Positions 1 through 10,477 of a DNA stretch of 36,797 bases are shown here, piece by piece. The notes beneath the pieces are model-generated. The model saw only the letters and a list, made by a program, of their open reading frames with translations. It did no database searches and was not told the origin of the DNA. Source of the stretch: Planctomycetota bacterium (GTDB lineage: Bacteria; Planctomycetota; J058); the NCBI GenBank assembly GCA_023954375.1, contig JAMLIC010000077.1, positions 1 through 36,797 on the forward strand. The letters run 5' to 3'. The number at the start of each line of letters is the position of its first letter. Positions within the stretch are counted from its first letter, which is position 1. Position numbers and translations under genes: made by a program.

Positions 1-951
1 GAACCAGCGGCGGCCGTCCCCCTGCGGGGCGGCGGGCTGGGCCTGGGGACGAGCGCGGGGCGCGGCGGCCTCGGGGGCGGCCCAGCCGTCGTCCACGCCC
101 TGACCCACCTGCCAGGCCGACATCCAGCGCTTCTCGACCAGCGTGAAGCCCTGGGCGTGGAGGCGCTCCTCGAGGTCGGGCATGTGGGCCGCGCCGTAGA
201 AGATCCCGATCGAGCCGTCCTGCTGCGCCTGGAGCTGCCGCTCGAGCACCTCCATGCACACCACGTTGCGGTCGATCAGGATGACCTGGTGCATCTTCTC
301 GCCCATGCCGCCGAGCTGGCTCATGTCGGCGTTGGCGAGCTGCTGGGCCATCTGGCGCTTGAACTGGTCGCGCATGGCGGGGTTCGCCTGCATGAGCATC
401 TTGCCCATCCCGGCGAGCATCTTCATGATCGGGGCCATGTTGGCCAGCTGCTTCTCGTCCATGAGCTGGCCCATGGGGTTGATCGTGCCCCCGCCCATGG
501 CCTCCTTGAGCTGGTCCATGGTCATGTCGGCGTGGACCAGGTTCTGGCGCGTGTAGTCGATCCCGTCCTTCTGGAAGGTCAGGCCGAGCAGGTCGCCCAT
601 GACCTTCTGCATGTCGCCGAGGCTCTTGTCGGCCTCGGTCGGCTCGTCCTTGCCCGGCGCCACGCCCTCGTAGAGGACGGTCGTGTAGCTGTCGAGGTCG
701 CGCTGCACCCGGGCGTAGTAGTCGTCGTCGGCGATGTGGACGACGCCGTAGAGGACGACGACCTGGTCGCGGGTGGGGTGCCGGAACGTCGCCACGGCCG
801 TCTGGAGCGCGCCATCCTCGCGCCGCTGCCCCTCGGCCCAGCGGACGTAGCTGCCCGACCCCTGCTGGGCGAGGGCGGCGGGGGCGAGCCCCACGGAGAG
901 CGCGGCGAGCGCGGAGAGGGCGGCGAACAGCGAGGGACGCGGGTGGCGCAT
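1..951 (-). CDS. Exported TraB/GumN-family protein (3' end outside window)
   Basis: The first 317 codons are present and the reading frame runs off the left edge without a stop. The ATG at 951 is preceded by GGAGG four bases upstream. Residues 1-30 form a signal peptide with a hydrophobic core ending in an Ala-Leu-Ala cleavage motif before QQG. The mature part carries two signatures of the TraB family: a GVVH motif followed by a YYARVQRDL stretch and VLYEGV, and near the C-terminal side YGAAHMP followed by LEERL and a Trp-containing segment. Between them is a Met- and Gln-rich helical segment (around residues 120-220). Family members are proposed metal-dependent hydrolases, but activity is rarely shown, so the function here is unassigned. 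It is divergent from the kinase at 1143, sharing a 191-base intergenic region. Confidence 0.8.
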   Translation of the reverse strand, partial: MRHPRPSLFAALSALAALSVGLAPAALAQQGSGSYVRWAEGQRREDGALQTAVATFRHPTRDQVVVLYGVVHIADDDYYARVQRDLDSYTTVLYEGVAPGKDEPTEADKSLGDMQKVMGDLLGLTFQKDGIDYTRQNLVHADMTMDQLKEAMGGGTINPMGQLMDEKQLANMAPIMKMLAGMGKMLMQANPAMRDQFKRQMAQQLANADMSQLGGMGEKMHQVILIDRNVVCMEVLERQLQAQQDGSIGIFYGAAHMPDLEERLHAQGFTLVEKRWMSAWQVGQGVDDGWAAPEAAAPRARPQAQPAAPQGDGRRWF

Positions 952-1142
952 GGGTCCTCCGAAGGCTCCCGGTGTGGTGCGCATGATACGGGGGGCGCCG
1001 GCCGTCGTTTGCCGCGCGGAGGCCCGGGGCGGAGGCGCGCCGGACGGTCGCCGTGGACGGGCGCGGAGGGGGCTCGGCGCGGGGCCGGTGGCGTTGCTAT
1101 CGTGTGCGCAGGGGTCGGTGAGGGTCGGAGGGCGGCGGGGGC

Positions 1143-4100
1143 TTGGCGAACGCGCAGGACGAGGCCTTCGTCGAGCTCGGGACCCGGCGCGGCGTGCTCT
1201 CGCCGGACCTGGTCCGCGCCGCGCGCGACCTGCGGGCCGACGTCGGCCTCGACGAGCCGCTGCCGCAGCTGCTCCTCAAGGGCAAGCTGCTCGCGCCGGC
1301 GGTCGTCACCAGCCTCCTGCGCGACCTCACGCGCGGCGCCTTCACCTGCGAGCGGTGCGGCGAGCGCGCGCGCTACGACGCGCTGGCGAGCTTCGACCGC
1401 CTGGCCTGCGCCCGCTGCGGCGGTCCGCTGGGCTTCGTCGACCCGTCCGCGTCGGATGCCGTCGGCTCCATGCTCATCGAGCCGCAGCGCCCGACCGGGG
1501 CCCACCCGGCGGCGCAGCCGCGCGCCACGGGCCGCCACGCGATGCGCGGGACGGGGGCCTACCCGGCCACGCCCCGGGCGACGGGCTCGTTCGGCCCCGC
1601 CCCGCCGCCGGCCGGCACGGGGTCCTACGCCGCGGTCGGACCGACCGGGCCGCGCTCGACGGGCGTCCACCGGCAGCGCCCGAGCGGGCCGCTCGCCCCG
1701 GCCGCGCCCCCGCCCGCGGCGAGCGTGCCGCCGCCGGACGCCTGGGACGCGGAGGCCACGGTCATCGACAAGGCGAAGCGCCGCGCCGCGGCCGCGGCGG
1801 CCCTCGCCGCGCGCGCCCCGCTCGTCGACGACACGCTGCGCGCGCCCGCCCAGGACACGGTCGACTCGACCGTGCGGGACGTCCGCGTGCTCGGCCTGCC
1901 CGGCGGCCAGCGGCAGGTCGGGCCCTACACGCTCCTGCAGGAGATCGGCCGCGGCGCGGGCGGCGTGATCTTCCTCGCCCGCCGCGCCGGGCTCGAGCGG
2001 CGCTTCGCGGTCAAGGTGCTGCTCGGGGACATGGCGCGCGACGAGGAGGCCGTTACGCGCTTCAAGCGCGAGGCGGCGGTCGCGAGCAAGGTCGACGACC
2101 CGGGGATCATCGCCGTCTACGACACCGGCTGCGACGGCGGGCGCTACTACTACGTGATGGAGTACTGCCCGGGCGCCACGCTCGAGGCGCGCCTCATGGA
2201 CGGCGCGCTGCCGCCCGACGACGCGGCGCGGGTCGTCCTCTCGCTCGCCAGGACGGTCCAGGCGGCGCACGACCGCGGCGTCATCCACCGCGACCTCAAG
2301 CCCGCGAACATCATTCTCGAGGACGGCTCGGGCCGGCCGCGCGTGATGGACTTCGGCGTGGCGCGCGACCAGGGGGGCGGGGCCGGGCTGTCACGGACCG
2401 GGGAGCTCCTCGGCACGCCCGCCTACATGGCGCCCGAGCAGCTCCAGGGCGAGCGCGACATCGACCACCGGGTCGACGTCTACGCCCTCGGGGTGATCCT
2501 GTTCGAGTGCTTGGCCGGGCGCCGCCCGCACGTGGCCGCGACGACGATCCAGCTCGCCGAGCGGGTCATCATGGAGGACGCGCCGGCGCTGCGCGCCGTG
2601 GCGCCGGCCGCGCCGCCCGCGCTCGAGGTCATCTGCCGGCGCGCCCTGGCCCGCGACCGCGGCGCGCGCTACGACGCCGCCCGGACGCTCGCCCGCGACC
2701 TGGAGCGGTTCCTGGCCGGTCGGGGCGTGCGGACGCCCTCGCCCGGCGGGGGCGGGCGCGACCGCTGGACGCGGCGCCTGGTGGTCGGCGCGGCCCTGGC
2801 CGTGGCGCTGGCCCTCGCGGCGCTCGGCTGGCGCGCCTGGTCGGACCACGCCGCCGCCGCGGAGACCCGCCGGCGCGAGGAGGAGGTCGCGGCGCGCGCC
2901 GAGCGGGCGCGGCAGGTCGCGGCGCGCGCCGAGACCGTGCGCGCGGCGCTGTTCGCCGGCGAGGTCGACCTGGCGCGCCTGCGCGACGAGGCGGCGGCCC
3001 TGGCCGCGGCGCCGGAGGCCACCCCCGGGGCCCGGGCCCTCGCGCCGGCGATCGCCGCGATCACGCTGGCGCGCCGCCCCGAGGAGCGGGTCACGGGCGA
3101 CGTGCTGAGCGCGCTCGACGAGGCCATCGAGCTGGCCCGAGAAGACCACTCCCTCCAGGCGGCCCTGCACCTCGCGGCGGCGGAGCACCTGCGCCGACGG
3201 GCCCGCTACCAGCAGGCGGCCACGCGGGTCGAGCACGCGCTCGCCGAGCTGGGGCGCCTCGGGCACGAGGCGCGCCTCCTGCGCGCCCACCTCCTCCGGC
3301 AGCTGGGCCGTCGGGCCGAGGCCGCCGAGCAGCTTCGCCGGCTGGCGGCGGAGGACGCGGGCGGGGCGCTGCGCCTCCTGGCCCAGGCCGCCCTGCTGGA
3401 CCCGGGGCAGCCCGCGGAGGCGCTCCAGCTCGTCCGGCGGGCCTGCGAGGCCGAGCCCGGGCTCTTCCTGGCCCGGGTCCGCCTGGCCCACCTCCTGACC
3501 GTCGTCCAGGACCACGAGAAGGCGCTCGAGGAGGTCGACCGCTGCCTCGCTACCGCGCCGGACGACCAGCTCTGCCACGCGATCCGGGGGACGGCGCTGC
3601 ACGCGCTCGAGCGCACGAACCATGCGCTCGCGGCGTTCGACCGGGCCGTCGAGCTGGGCGAGCCGCAGCCCGACCCGAGCACGCTCGCGGCCCGCGCCGT
3701 CGCGCGCCGGTTCGCGGGCGAGCGCAACGGCGCCCTCAGGGACCTCGAGCGCGCCCTCGAGCTCCGGCCCGACGACGTCGAGACCCTGTTCCTGCGCGGG
3801 CTGGTGCACGAGGAGCTCGACCGCCCCACGGCCGCCGAGTCCGACTGGCGCCAGGCGTTCGCCCTCGACCGCGACCTCGCCCTGGCGCAGCTGCGCCAGA
3901 CGACGCCGCAGCTCCGCGCGCGCATCGCCCAGGCGGTGGGCCTGAGCGGGGGCGCGGCGCCCGCCCCGCGCCCGGACCAGGTCGACCAGGAGCTCGCCCT
4001 CCGCGCCGACGCGCGCGCCGTGCGCGTTCCGGAGCCGGCCCGCGTCGCCGTGCGCGAGGCCCTGCTGCTCGCGGCGCGCGGGCGGCCGTGGCGCGAGGTC

Positions 4101-4985
4101 GAGGCGGCCCTGGACCGGGCGCCGGACGGCCCCGAGGTGGCGCTCGAGCGGGCGCGCGTGAGCCTCGGGCGCGACGCCGTGAGGCCGGCCGAGGAGGCGC
4201 TCGACCGCCTGCGCGCCCTCGGCGTCGCCACGCCGGAGGTGGCGCGCCTGGAGGCGGAGCTGGCCCTGCGGCGCGGGCGCCTCGGCGACGCCGAGCGGCG
4301 CTACCGCGAGCTCGCCGGGCGCGACGCGGGCGTCGAGGGGCTGGTCGCCCGGGGCGAGGCCGAGCGCCTCGTCGGGCGCCTCCAGGCCGCCCACGACGCC
4401 GCGGTCCAGGCGCTGACGCGCGAGCCGGAGCACGCCGCGGCGCTCGCGCTCCGGGCGGAGGCGCTCCTTGCGCTCCGGCCCGACGAGCCGCGCGAGGCGC
4501 TCGAGGCGGCGGTCCGCGCGCTGGCGGTCGTCGGCGGGAGCGACACGCGCATCCTCGTCGTCCGGATGCGGGCGCTGGTGGCGAACGCCATGCGGGAGAT
4601 GCGCGGGGGCGGGCGCCGTCCGGGGCTGATGCAGCAGTTCGAGCTGGCCATGCGCGACGCCCAGACGGTGGTGGCGACGTCGGCGGGCGCCGGGCCGCGC
4701 CTGGCCATCGTCGACACCTACCTGGACACCCCCGACCCGGCGCTCTTCCCGCAGGCGACGGCGCTCCTGCAGGACGCGCAGCTCCTCGACCCCGAGCGCC
4801 CCGAGCTGCACCTCGTGGTCGGGCGCTACCTGCTCCTCACCCGCGAGCCGGCCGAGGTCGTGCTCGAGGCCTGGCGGCAGGCGCGCGCCGAGCCGCTCCT
4901 GCGGCTCCCGCCGCACTACGCGCGCGAGTTCCAGCAGCGGTTCGGACGGCGGCCGGAGCTCGACGCGCTGCTCGAGGACCGCTGA
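1143..4985 (+). CDS. Membrane-anchored Ser/Thr protein kinase with zinc ribbon and TPR repeats
   Basis: 1280 residues. The start is a TTG with GGAGGG ten bases upstream (1127-1132). The N-terminal ~100 residues form a helical segment plus a zinc ribbon (CERC ... CARC), followed by a Pro/Ala/Thr-rich linker. The kinase domain spans about 259-525: Gly-rich loop GRGAGG, ATP lysine K291 (FAVKV), catalytic loop HRDLKPANI with D384, DFG at 403-405, then GTPAYMAPEQ. One transmembrane helix lies at about 545-565. The remaining ~700 residues are Ala/Leu/Arg-rich TPR-like helical repeats, presumably outside the membrane. All catalytic residues are present, so this should be an active PknB-like kinase. 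The TPR region probably senses or scaffolds partners; substrates are unknown. A similar zinc-ribbon N-terminal layout occurs in the broken gene at 23177. Confidence 0.9.
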   Translation: MANAQDEAFVELGTRRGVLSPDLVRAARDLRADVGLDEPLPQLLLKGKLLAPAVVTSLLRDLTRGAFTCERCGERARYDALASFDRLACARCGGPLGFVDPSASDAVGSMLIEPQRPTGAHPAAQPRATGRHAMRGTGAYPATPRATGSFGPAPPPAGTGSYAAVGPTGPRSTGVHRQRPSGPLAPAAPPPAASVPPPDAWDAEATVIDKAKRRAAAAAALAARAPLVDDTLRAPAQDTVDSTVRDVRVLGLPGGQRQVGPYTLLQEIGRGAGGVIFLARRAGLERRFAVKVLLGDMARDEEAVTRFKREAAVASKVDDPGIIAVYDTGCDGGRYYYVMEYCPGATLEARLMDGALPPDDAARVVLSLARTVQAAHDRGVIHRDLKPANIILEDGSGRPRVMDFGVARDQGGGAGLSRTGELLGTPAYMAPEQLQGERDIDHRVDVYALGVILFECLAGRRPHVAATTIQLAERVIMEDAPALRAVAPAAPPALEVICRRALARDRGARYDAARTLARDLERFLAGRGVRTPSPGGGGRDRWTRRLVVGAALAVALALAALGWRAWSDHAAAAETRRREEEVAARAERARQVAARAETVRAALFAGEVDLARLRDEAAALAAAPEATPGARALAPAIAAITLARRPEERVTGDVLSALDEAIELAREDHSLQAALHLAAAEHLRRRARYQQAATRVEHALAELGRLGHEARLLRAHLLRQLGRRAEAAEQLRRLAAEDAGGALRLLAQAALLDPGQPAEALQLVRRACEAEPGLFLARVRLAHLLTVVQDHEKALEEVDRCLATAPDDQLCHAIRGTALHALERTNHALAAFDRAVELGEPQPDPSTLAARAVARRFAGERNGALRDLERALELRPDDVETLFLRGLVHEELDRPTAAESDWRQAFALDRDLALAQLRQTTPQLRARIAQAVGLSGGAAPAPRPDQVDQELALRADARAVRVPEPARVAVREALLLAARGRPWREVEAALDRAPDGPEVALERARVSLGRDAVRPAEEALDRLRALGVATPEVARLEAELALRRGRLGDAERRYRELAGRDAGVEGLVARGEAERLVGRLQAAHDAAVQALTREPEHAAALALRAEALLALRPDEPREALEAAVRALAVVGGSDTRILVVRMRALVANAMREMRGGGRRPGLMQQFELAMRDAQTVVATSAGAGPRLAIVDTYLDTPDPALFPQATALLQDAQLLDPERPELHLVVGRYLLLTREPAEVVLEAWRQARAEPLLRLPPHYAREFQQRFGRRPELDALLEDR

Positions 4986-5000
4986 CGCCGAGCCGATGTT

Positions 5001-5016
5001 GGCGGGCTGGCCCGCC
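5001..5016 (+). terminator. Short GC hairpin between kinase and tsaD
   Basis: GGCGGG-CTGG-CCCGCC can form a 6-bp stem with a 4-base loop 15 bases after the kinase stop. There is no T-run, so it could equally attenuate or stabilise the transcript, or be chance in GC-rich DNA. Confidence 0.25.
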
Positions 5017-5060
5017 CGGCGGAATCTGCGATCCTCGGGCGGGAGGCGGGTGGAGGCGCG

Positions 5061-6101
5061 GTGCTGGTCCTCGGGGTGGAGAGCTCCTGCGACGAGACGG
5101 CGGTGGCCCTGGTCGAGGACGGCCGGGTGCTCTCCAGCGCCGTGCGCTCGCAGATCGAGCGGCACGCGCCGTTCGGCGGCGTCGTGCCCGACATCGCCGC
5201 CCGCGCCCACAGCGAGGTGATCGACCTCGTCGCCGACGAGGCCTTCCGCGCGGCCGGTCGGACGCCGGCGCAGGTCGACGCCGTGGCCGCGACGCGCGCG
5301 CCGGGGCTCGTCAACTGCCTGGTGGTGGGGCTCTCCTGGGGGAAGGCGTTCGCCGTGGCGCGCGACGTCCCGTTCGTGGCCATCGACCACCTCGAGGCGC
5401 ACGTGCACGCCTGCACGCTGCCGCCGCCCGGGGCCGCCGCCGCACCGGACGTCGAGCCGCCGCTGGTGGCCCTCCTGGCGTCGGGCGGGCACACGGGGAT
5501 CTACCGCTACGACGGCCCGGGGCAGGTCCGGCGGCTCGGCCGGACGGTCGACGACGCCGCCGGCGAGGCGTTCGACAAGGTGGCGATCCTCCTCGGCCTG
5601 CCCTACCCGGGCGGGCCGCACGTCGAGCAGGCCGCCCGCGCGGGCGACCCGACCGCCTACGACTTCCCCCGGGCGCGGGTGAAGCGGCGCAAGTACGACG
5701 TGAGCTTCAGCGGCCTCAAGACGGCCGTGCTCTACGGCACGCGGGGGCGCAACCAGCCCAAGGAGGCGCCGCTGCTCCCGGGGACGAGCGTCGCCGACGT
5801 GGCGGCGTCGTTCCAGGAGGCCGTCTGCGACCTGCTGGTCGACGTGACGGTCGAGGCGGCCCTCGAGGAGGGGGTCTCGACGATCGCCCTCGGCGGCGGC
5901 GTGGCCTGCAACGGGCGGCTGCGCGCGCTCGCGCGCGAGCGCGGCGAGGCGCAGGGCCTGCGCGTGGTCCTCACGCCGCCCGCCTACTGCACCGACAACG
6001 CCGCCATGGTGGCGGCGCTGGCGGCGGCCCGCCTGCGGGCGAGCGTCCCCGGCGACGACGAGCTGGCGCGCTCCGCCGAGGCGCGCTCGGAGCTGGCATG
6101 A
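5061..6101 (+). CDS. tsaD: tRNA N6-adenosine threonylcarbamoyltransferase TsaD
   Basis: 346 residues, the normal length for TsaD. It transfers the threonylcarbamoyl group from TC-AMP to A37 of ANN-decoding tRNAs (t6A), in the cytoplasm, with TsaB and TsaE. The GTG start at 5061 has GGAGG four bases upstream. Visible motifs are the N-terminal GVESSCDETA, the metal-binding DHLEAHVHA histidines, ASGGHT, DDAAGEAFDKVA, the KYDVSFSGLKTA segment, GGGVACNGRLR and the C-terminal CTDNAAM. The stop overlaps the larB start as ATGA, implying translational coupling. No tsaB or tsaE is seen in the window. Confidence 0.96.
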   Translation: MLVLGVESSCDETAVALVEDGRVLSSAVRSQIERHAPFGGVVPDIAARAHSEVIDLVADEAFRAAGRTPAQVDAVAATRAPGLVNCLVVGLSWGKAFAVARDVPFVAIDHLEAHVHACTLPPPGAAAAPDVEPPLVALLASGGHTGIYRYDGPGQVRRLGRTVDDAAGEAFDKVAILLGLPYPGGPHVEQAARAGDPTAYDFPRARVKRRKYDVSFSGLKTAVLYGTRGRNQPKEAPLLPGTSVADVAASFQEAVCDLLVDVTVEAALEEGVSTIALGGGVACNGRLRALARERGEAQGLRVVLTPPAYCTDNAAMVAALAAARLRASVPGDDELARSAEARSELA

Positions 6102-6859
6102 CCCCGGATGCGATCAGGGCCCTGCTCGAGGAGGTCGCGCAGGGGCGGCGCACGCCCGACGCGGCGCTCCTTGCCCTCAAGGAGCTCCCCTTCCAGGACC
6201 TCGGCTTCGCGAAGGTCGACCACCACCGCGCCCTGCGCCTGGGCGTCCCGGAGGTCGTCTTCGGGCAGGGCAAGGCGCCCGAGCACCTGGCGTCGATCGC
6301 CCGCGCGATCGTCGACCGCGGCCACGACCTCCTGGTCACGCGCGTCGACGCCGCGCAGGCCGAGGCCGTCCTGGCCGCCGTGCCCGCCGCGCACCACGAG
6401 GCGCGGGCGCGGACGATCACGCTGCGGCGCGAGCCCCGCCCGGCGCCGCCCGACCCCGTGCTCGTCGTCGCCGCCGGGACCTCGGACCTGCCGGTCGCCG
6501 AGGAGGCCCGCGTCACGGCCGAGGCCTGCGGCTCGCGCGTGGAGACGCTCTACGACGTGGGCGTGGCCGGGATCCACCGCCTGCTCGCCCACACGCAGGT
6601 GCTGCGCCGGGCCGGCGTCGTCGTCGTCGTGGCCGGGATGGAGGGCGCCCTCCCGAGCGTCGTCGGCGGGCTCATCGACCGGCCGGTGATCGCGGTGCCC
6701 ACGAGCGTCGGCTACGGGGCCTCGTTCGGCGGCCTGGCCGCGCTCCTCGGCATGCTGAACTCGTGCGCGCCGGGGCTGACGGTGGTGAACATCGACAACG
6801 GCTTCGGCGCCGGCTACGCCGCGGCGCGGATCAACGCGCTGCGCCTCCCCGGCTCCTGA
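6098..6859 (+). CDS. larB: LarB, nickel-pincer cofactor biosynthesis carboxylase
   Basis: 253 residues. LarB carboxylates and hydrolyses nicotinic acid adenine dinucleotide to pyridinium-3,5-biscarboxylate mononucleotide, the first step of the nickel-pincer nucleotide used by lactate racemase-type enzymes. The N-terminal half holds the family-typical LPFQDLGFAKVDHHRALRLG and PEVVFGQGK segments. The C-terminal half is a PurE/AIR-carboxylase-like domain with VVAAGTSDLPVAEEA, VVVVAGMEGALPSVVGGL and VPTSVGYGASFGGLAALL. The ATG sits inside the tsaD stop (ATGA). larC, larE and larA are not visible nearby, so the rest of the pathway must lie elsewhere or be absent. Confidence 0.93.
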   Translation: MTPDAIRALLEEVAQGRRTPDAALLALKELPFQDLGFAKVDHHRALRLGVPEVVFGQGKAPEHLASIARAIVDRGHDLLVTRVDAAQAEAVLAAVPAAHHEARARTITLRREPRPAPPDPVLVVAAGTSDLPVAEEARVTAEACGSRVETLYDVGVAGIHRLLAHTQVLRRAGVVVVVAGMEGALPSVVGGLIDRPVIAVPTSVGYGASFGGLAALLGMLNSCAPGLTVVNIDNGFGAGYAAARINALRLPGS

Positions 6860-6863
6860 GGGG

Positions 6864-7121
6864 CTACAGCCCTTCGACTGAGATCCCCTCGTCGACGATC
6901 ATCACCGGGATGTCGTCGCGCACGGCGTAGAGGACCTTGCCGTCCTCGCGCACCAGGGCCGTCTGCACGGCCTCGGTCACCGGATGCCCGCCGCGGTTCT
7001 TCACCTTGCCGGCGGCGATCGCGGCGTTCAGCCGCTCGACCAGGCCGGCGTCGGCCGGCTTGACCGGGGTCCGGTCCTCGGGGCAGCAGAGGATCTCCAG
7101 CAGGTCGGGGCTCAGGGCCAC
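6864..7121 (-). CDS. Trm112/YcaR-like small protein
   Basis: 85 residues from a GTG start at 7121, with GAGAGG about seven bases upstream. The sequence has the Trm112-family frame: LEILCCPEDRTPV at the N-terminus, a central variable segment, and a VLYAVRDDIPVMIVDEG C-terminus that matches the usual YPI-DGIPVML ending. The second Cys of the N-terminal CPxC and the central Cys pair found in many homologues are missing, so a structural zinc site is unlikely. Trm112-like proteins act as small activators of methyltransferases, or are of unknown role. It is convergent with larB and only four bases separate the two stops. Confidence 0.8.
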   Translation of the reverse strand: MALSPDLLEILCCPEDRTPVKPADAGLVERLNAAIAAGKVKNRGGHPVTEAVQTALVREDGKVLYAVRDDIPVMIVDEGISVEGL

Positions 7122-7155
7122 GGGGCACCTCTCGGGGTGACAGGCTACATCGGAT

Positions 7156-8567
7156 TCAGTAGCCCAGGCGCTCCAGCTTGGCCCCCGGGTAGGCGCGCTG
7201 GAGGATCTGCTCCCCGGTCAGCCCCTCCTTGGCGAAGCCCTCGGCGCCGTACTGGCACAGCCCGACGCCGTGCCCCCAGCCCCGCCCGCGGAAGGTGAGC
7301 CGGGTCCCGCCGGGGTCGAGGTCCACCTCGAAGGCCGTGCTCTTGAGCCGCGGGTAGAAGGCCGCGCGGACCTCGGTCGCCGGGCGCGTGACCCGGTCGC
7401 CGCCGGCGTCGACGAAGGTGACCGTCTTCGCGTAGCCGCCGCGCGGCCAGGGCTCGACCGAGACCGCGCGCAGGGGCAGCTCGAGGACCAGCTTGCGCAG
7501 GGCCGCGTCGGTCGCGAGGTCGACGTCGAGCGTCCAGCGGTAGGCCCTGGACGCCTGGCACTTGCACCCCGGCGCCCCCTCGAGCGGCGGGAGGGCGTTG
7601 CCCGGGCCCGGGCCGAAGATCCACGCGGCCGGGACCGTGTCGCCGCCGCAGGTGGAGTGGAAGTAGGTCGTGAACGGCTTGCCCTGCCAGGTGAGGACCA
7701 TCGCGCGCGTGGCCTCGACCATCGCCCGGGCCCGGGCCTCCCGCGCGGTCACGCCGCCGAAGACCTGGCTGCGCTCGTCGGCCTTGAGGTCGTGGTCCGC
7801 CTTCGGCTTGAGGTTCACGAGCGCGTAGGTGCGCGCGGCGATCGCCTGGGCGTGCAGCGCGGCGTCGGACCAGGTGAGCGGCATCTCGTGCCCGATCACG
7901 CCGACGAGGTACTCCTCGAGCGCCACGCCCGTGACCAGGCGCAGGCGGCCATCGTCGAGGCGCCGCACGCGGACGTCGCCCCGGAAGCGCTTCGCCCCGA
8001 GCCCGAACGCGGGCGGCTCGGCCCGGCTCGCCGCCGGGCCGGGCGCGATCGTCAGCGCCGTGGCCCCGGGCCAGCCCACGCTGCGCGCCGGCGCCTCGAG
8101 CGCCAGGCCGTCGCCGACGGGGCGGACGACGACCTCGTCCTGGTCGGCGACGGCCACCGGCTCGCCGCGGTCGGGCGTCACGACCCAGGCGCCCGGCAGC
8201 GCCAGCGTGACCGCCGGCGCCGCCTCGACCAGGGCCACGCGCACGCGCGGCTCCTCGCGCAGGACGAAGCTGGCCTCGGGCGCGGCCCGCGGCGGGCGCG
8301 CCGGGCGCGGCGTCTGCGTGTAGCAGGCGATCGTCAGGACCGCGACGAGCGCCGCGACCACCTGCGGGATGCGCCGCCGGACCCCGCGCGGCAGGCGGCG
8401 CCGCGCCCCGGCCAGCGCGCGGCCGGTGGCCAGCCCCGCGAGCGCCGCGTGGGCGACCACGGCGGCCCCGACGTCGGCCGCGCGGCGCAGGCGCCGGCGC
8501 CACACGCGCACGAGCGCCGCCCGCTCGCCGGCGCGAGGACGCGGCCGCCGCTTGCGGGGGTGGCCCC

Positions 8568-8571
<4 letters not shown>
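7156..8571 (-). CDS. SpoIID/LytB-domain protein, membrane anchored
   Basis: 471 residues from a GTG start that overlaps the ruvB stop (GTGA). The N-terminus is very basic (about residues 1-30) and is followed by hydrophobic stretches near 30-55 and 70-82, suggesting a membrane anchor with the rest outside the cytoplasm. The SpoIID domain is recognisable by EEYLVGVIGHEMP with the candidate catalytic Glu, AIAARTYAL, the FHSTCGGDT segment, and the C-terminal RGWGHGVGLCQYGAEGFA with EQILQRAYPGA. SpoIID proteins are lytic transglycosylases acting on denuded glycan strands. In a non-sporulating lineage the role is probably general cell-wall remodelling. It is translationally coupled to ruvB. Confidence 0.88.
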
Positions 8572-9674
<1,103 letters not shown>

Positions 9675-9706
9675 GAGGTCCCCCTCCGGCGCGGGGCCGA
9701 CCATCA

Positions 9707-10372
9707 CTATATCGGCGGGTCCGACGTCCTCCGGCGAGGGGGGAGGTCGTCCTGGCTCAGGGGGCGCCGGGACGACGCGCGCAGGGCCGCCCGGTACTCC
9801 TCGACGGCGCGCGTCATGGGCCGGACGTCGAGGAAGCGCAGGAGCAGGTCCAGGTCGATCCCGGGAAGGACCTCGCTGCGGGCGACGGGCTCGTAGCTGT
9901 CGCCGCGGAGGGCGTGGAGCGAGATCGCCCCGGCCCGCCAGAACCACACCTCCCGCACGCCGAGCGGGCGGTAGACCTCAAGCTTGTTCAGGCCCCCCGA
10001 CGTGACGATGACCTCGATCGCCAGGTCCGGGAGGGCGGGCTCGTCCTCGGCGCCGAGCACGTAGCACTCGTCGGGCTCCAGGCCCCGCTCCATCTCCTTG
10101 CGCTCGAGCGTCCAGCGGCCGTAGGGGGTGATCCCCACGCCGGTCTCGAGGCACCACGCCTCCACGAGGCACCCGATCATGGAGGCGACCAGCTCATGAC
10201 GACGGCCCGGGCTCATGAGCTCCAGCCTCCCCTCCAGGTAGGTCAGCCGCGGTGTGCTCCCCTCGCCGCGGAGCTCGAGCAGCCGCTGGTAGTCGGCCCA
10301 GGTGGCGCCGTGCAGGACGACCAGGTGGTCCTGGTCGACGGCGGCGGAGGGCGTGGTGAGGAGCTCGGTCAC
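9707..10372 (-). CDS. Uma2-family (DUF820) putative endonuclease
   Basis: 221 residues from a GTG at 10372; the upstream sequence offers no strong ribosome-binding site, so the start is the least certain part. The family has a restriction-endonuclease-like fold. Here the TYLEGRLELMSPG motif with the Glu-x-Gly core, the EPDECYVL segment, and PALPDLAIEVIVTSGG with LNKLEVYRPLGVREVWFW give the family D-(x)n-ExxK-like arrangement: the ALPDLAIEVI Asp/Glu and the Lys of LNKLEVY. Uma2 proteins occur in many copies in planctomycetes and cyanobacteria, often as stand-alone genes, and their biological role is not established. It sits 32 bases upstream of ruvB in the same direction. Confidence 0.87.
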   Translation of the reverse strand: MTELLTTPSAAVDQDHLVVLHGATWADYQRLLELRGEGSTPRLTYLEGRLELMSPGRRHELVASMIGCLVEAWCLETGVGITPYGRWTLERKEMERGLEPDECYVLGAEDEPALPDLAIEVIVTSGGLNKLEVYRPLGVREVWFWRAGAISLHALRGDSYEPVARSEVLPGIDLDLLLRFLDVRPMTRAVEEYRAALRASSRRPLSQDDLPPRRRTSDPPI

Positions 10373-10477
10373 GGGTGGCTCTCTGACTCAGGAGGCCTGC
10401 GGCCATGAGGGCCTCACGACCACCGCCATTATAGCGTCGAGGCGCCCCTCGCTCCGCCAGGCGCCCCGTACATGGGC

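Noticed and set aside
950..6859. A 1969-codon open frame across the kinase and tsaD regions on the plus strand
   Set aside because: It is a GC-rich shadow frame made of Arg/Ala/Gly/Pro. Only its last 253 codons (larB) show family motifs and a proper start.
8300..8345. Lipobox (LTIAC) in the SpoIID-domain protein
   Set aside because: The Cys is about 80 residues from the start, after a long basic and hydrophobic region, too far for a normal lipoprotein signal peptide.
9675..9947. N-terminal extension of RuvB to 9947
   Set aside because: The extension overlaps the Uma2 gene in another frame, has no ribosome-binding site, and RuvB homology begins after the ATG at 9674, which has GGAGG upstream.
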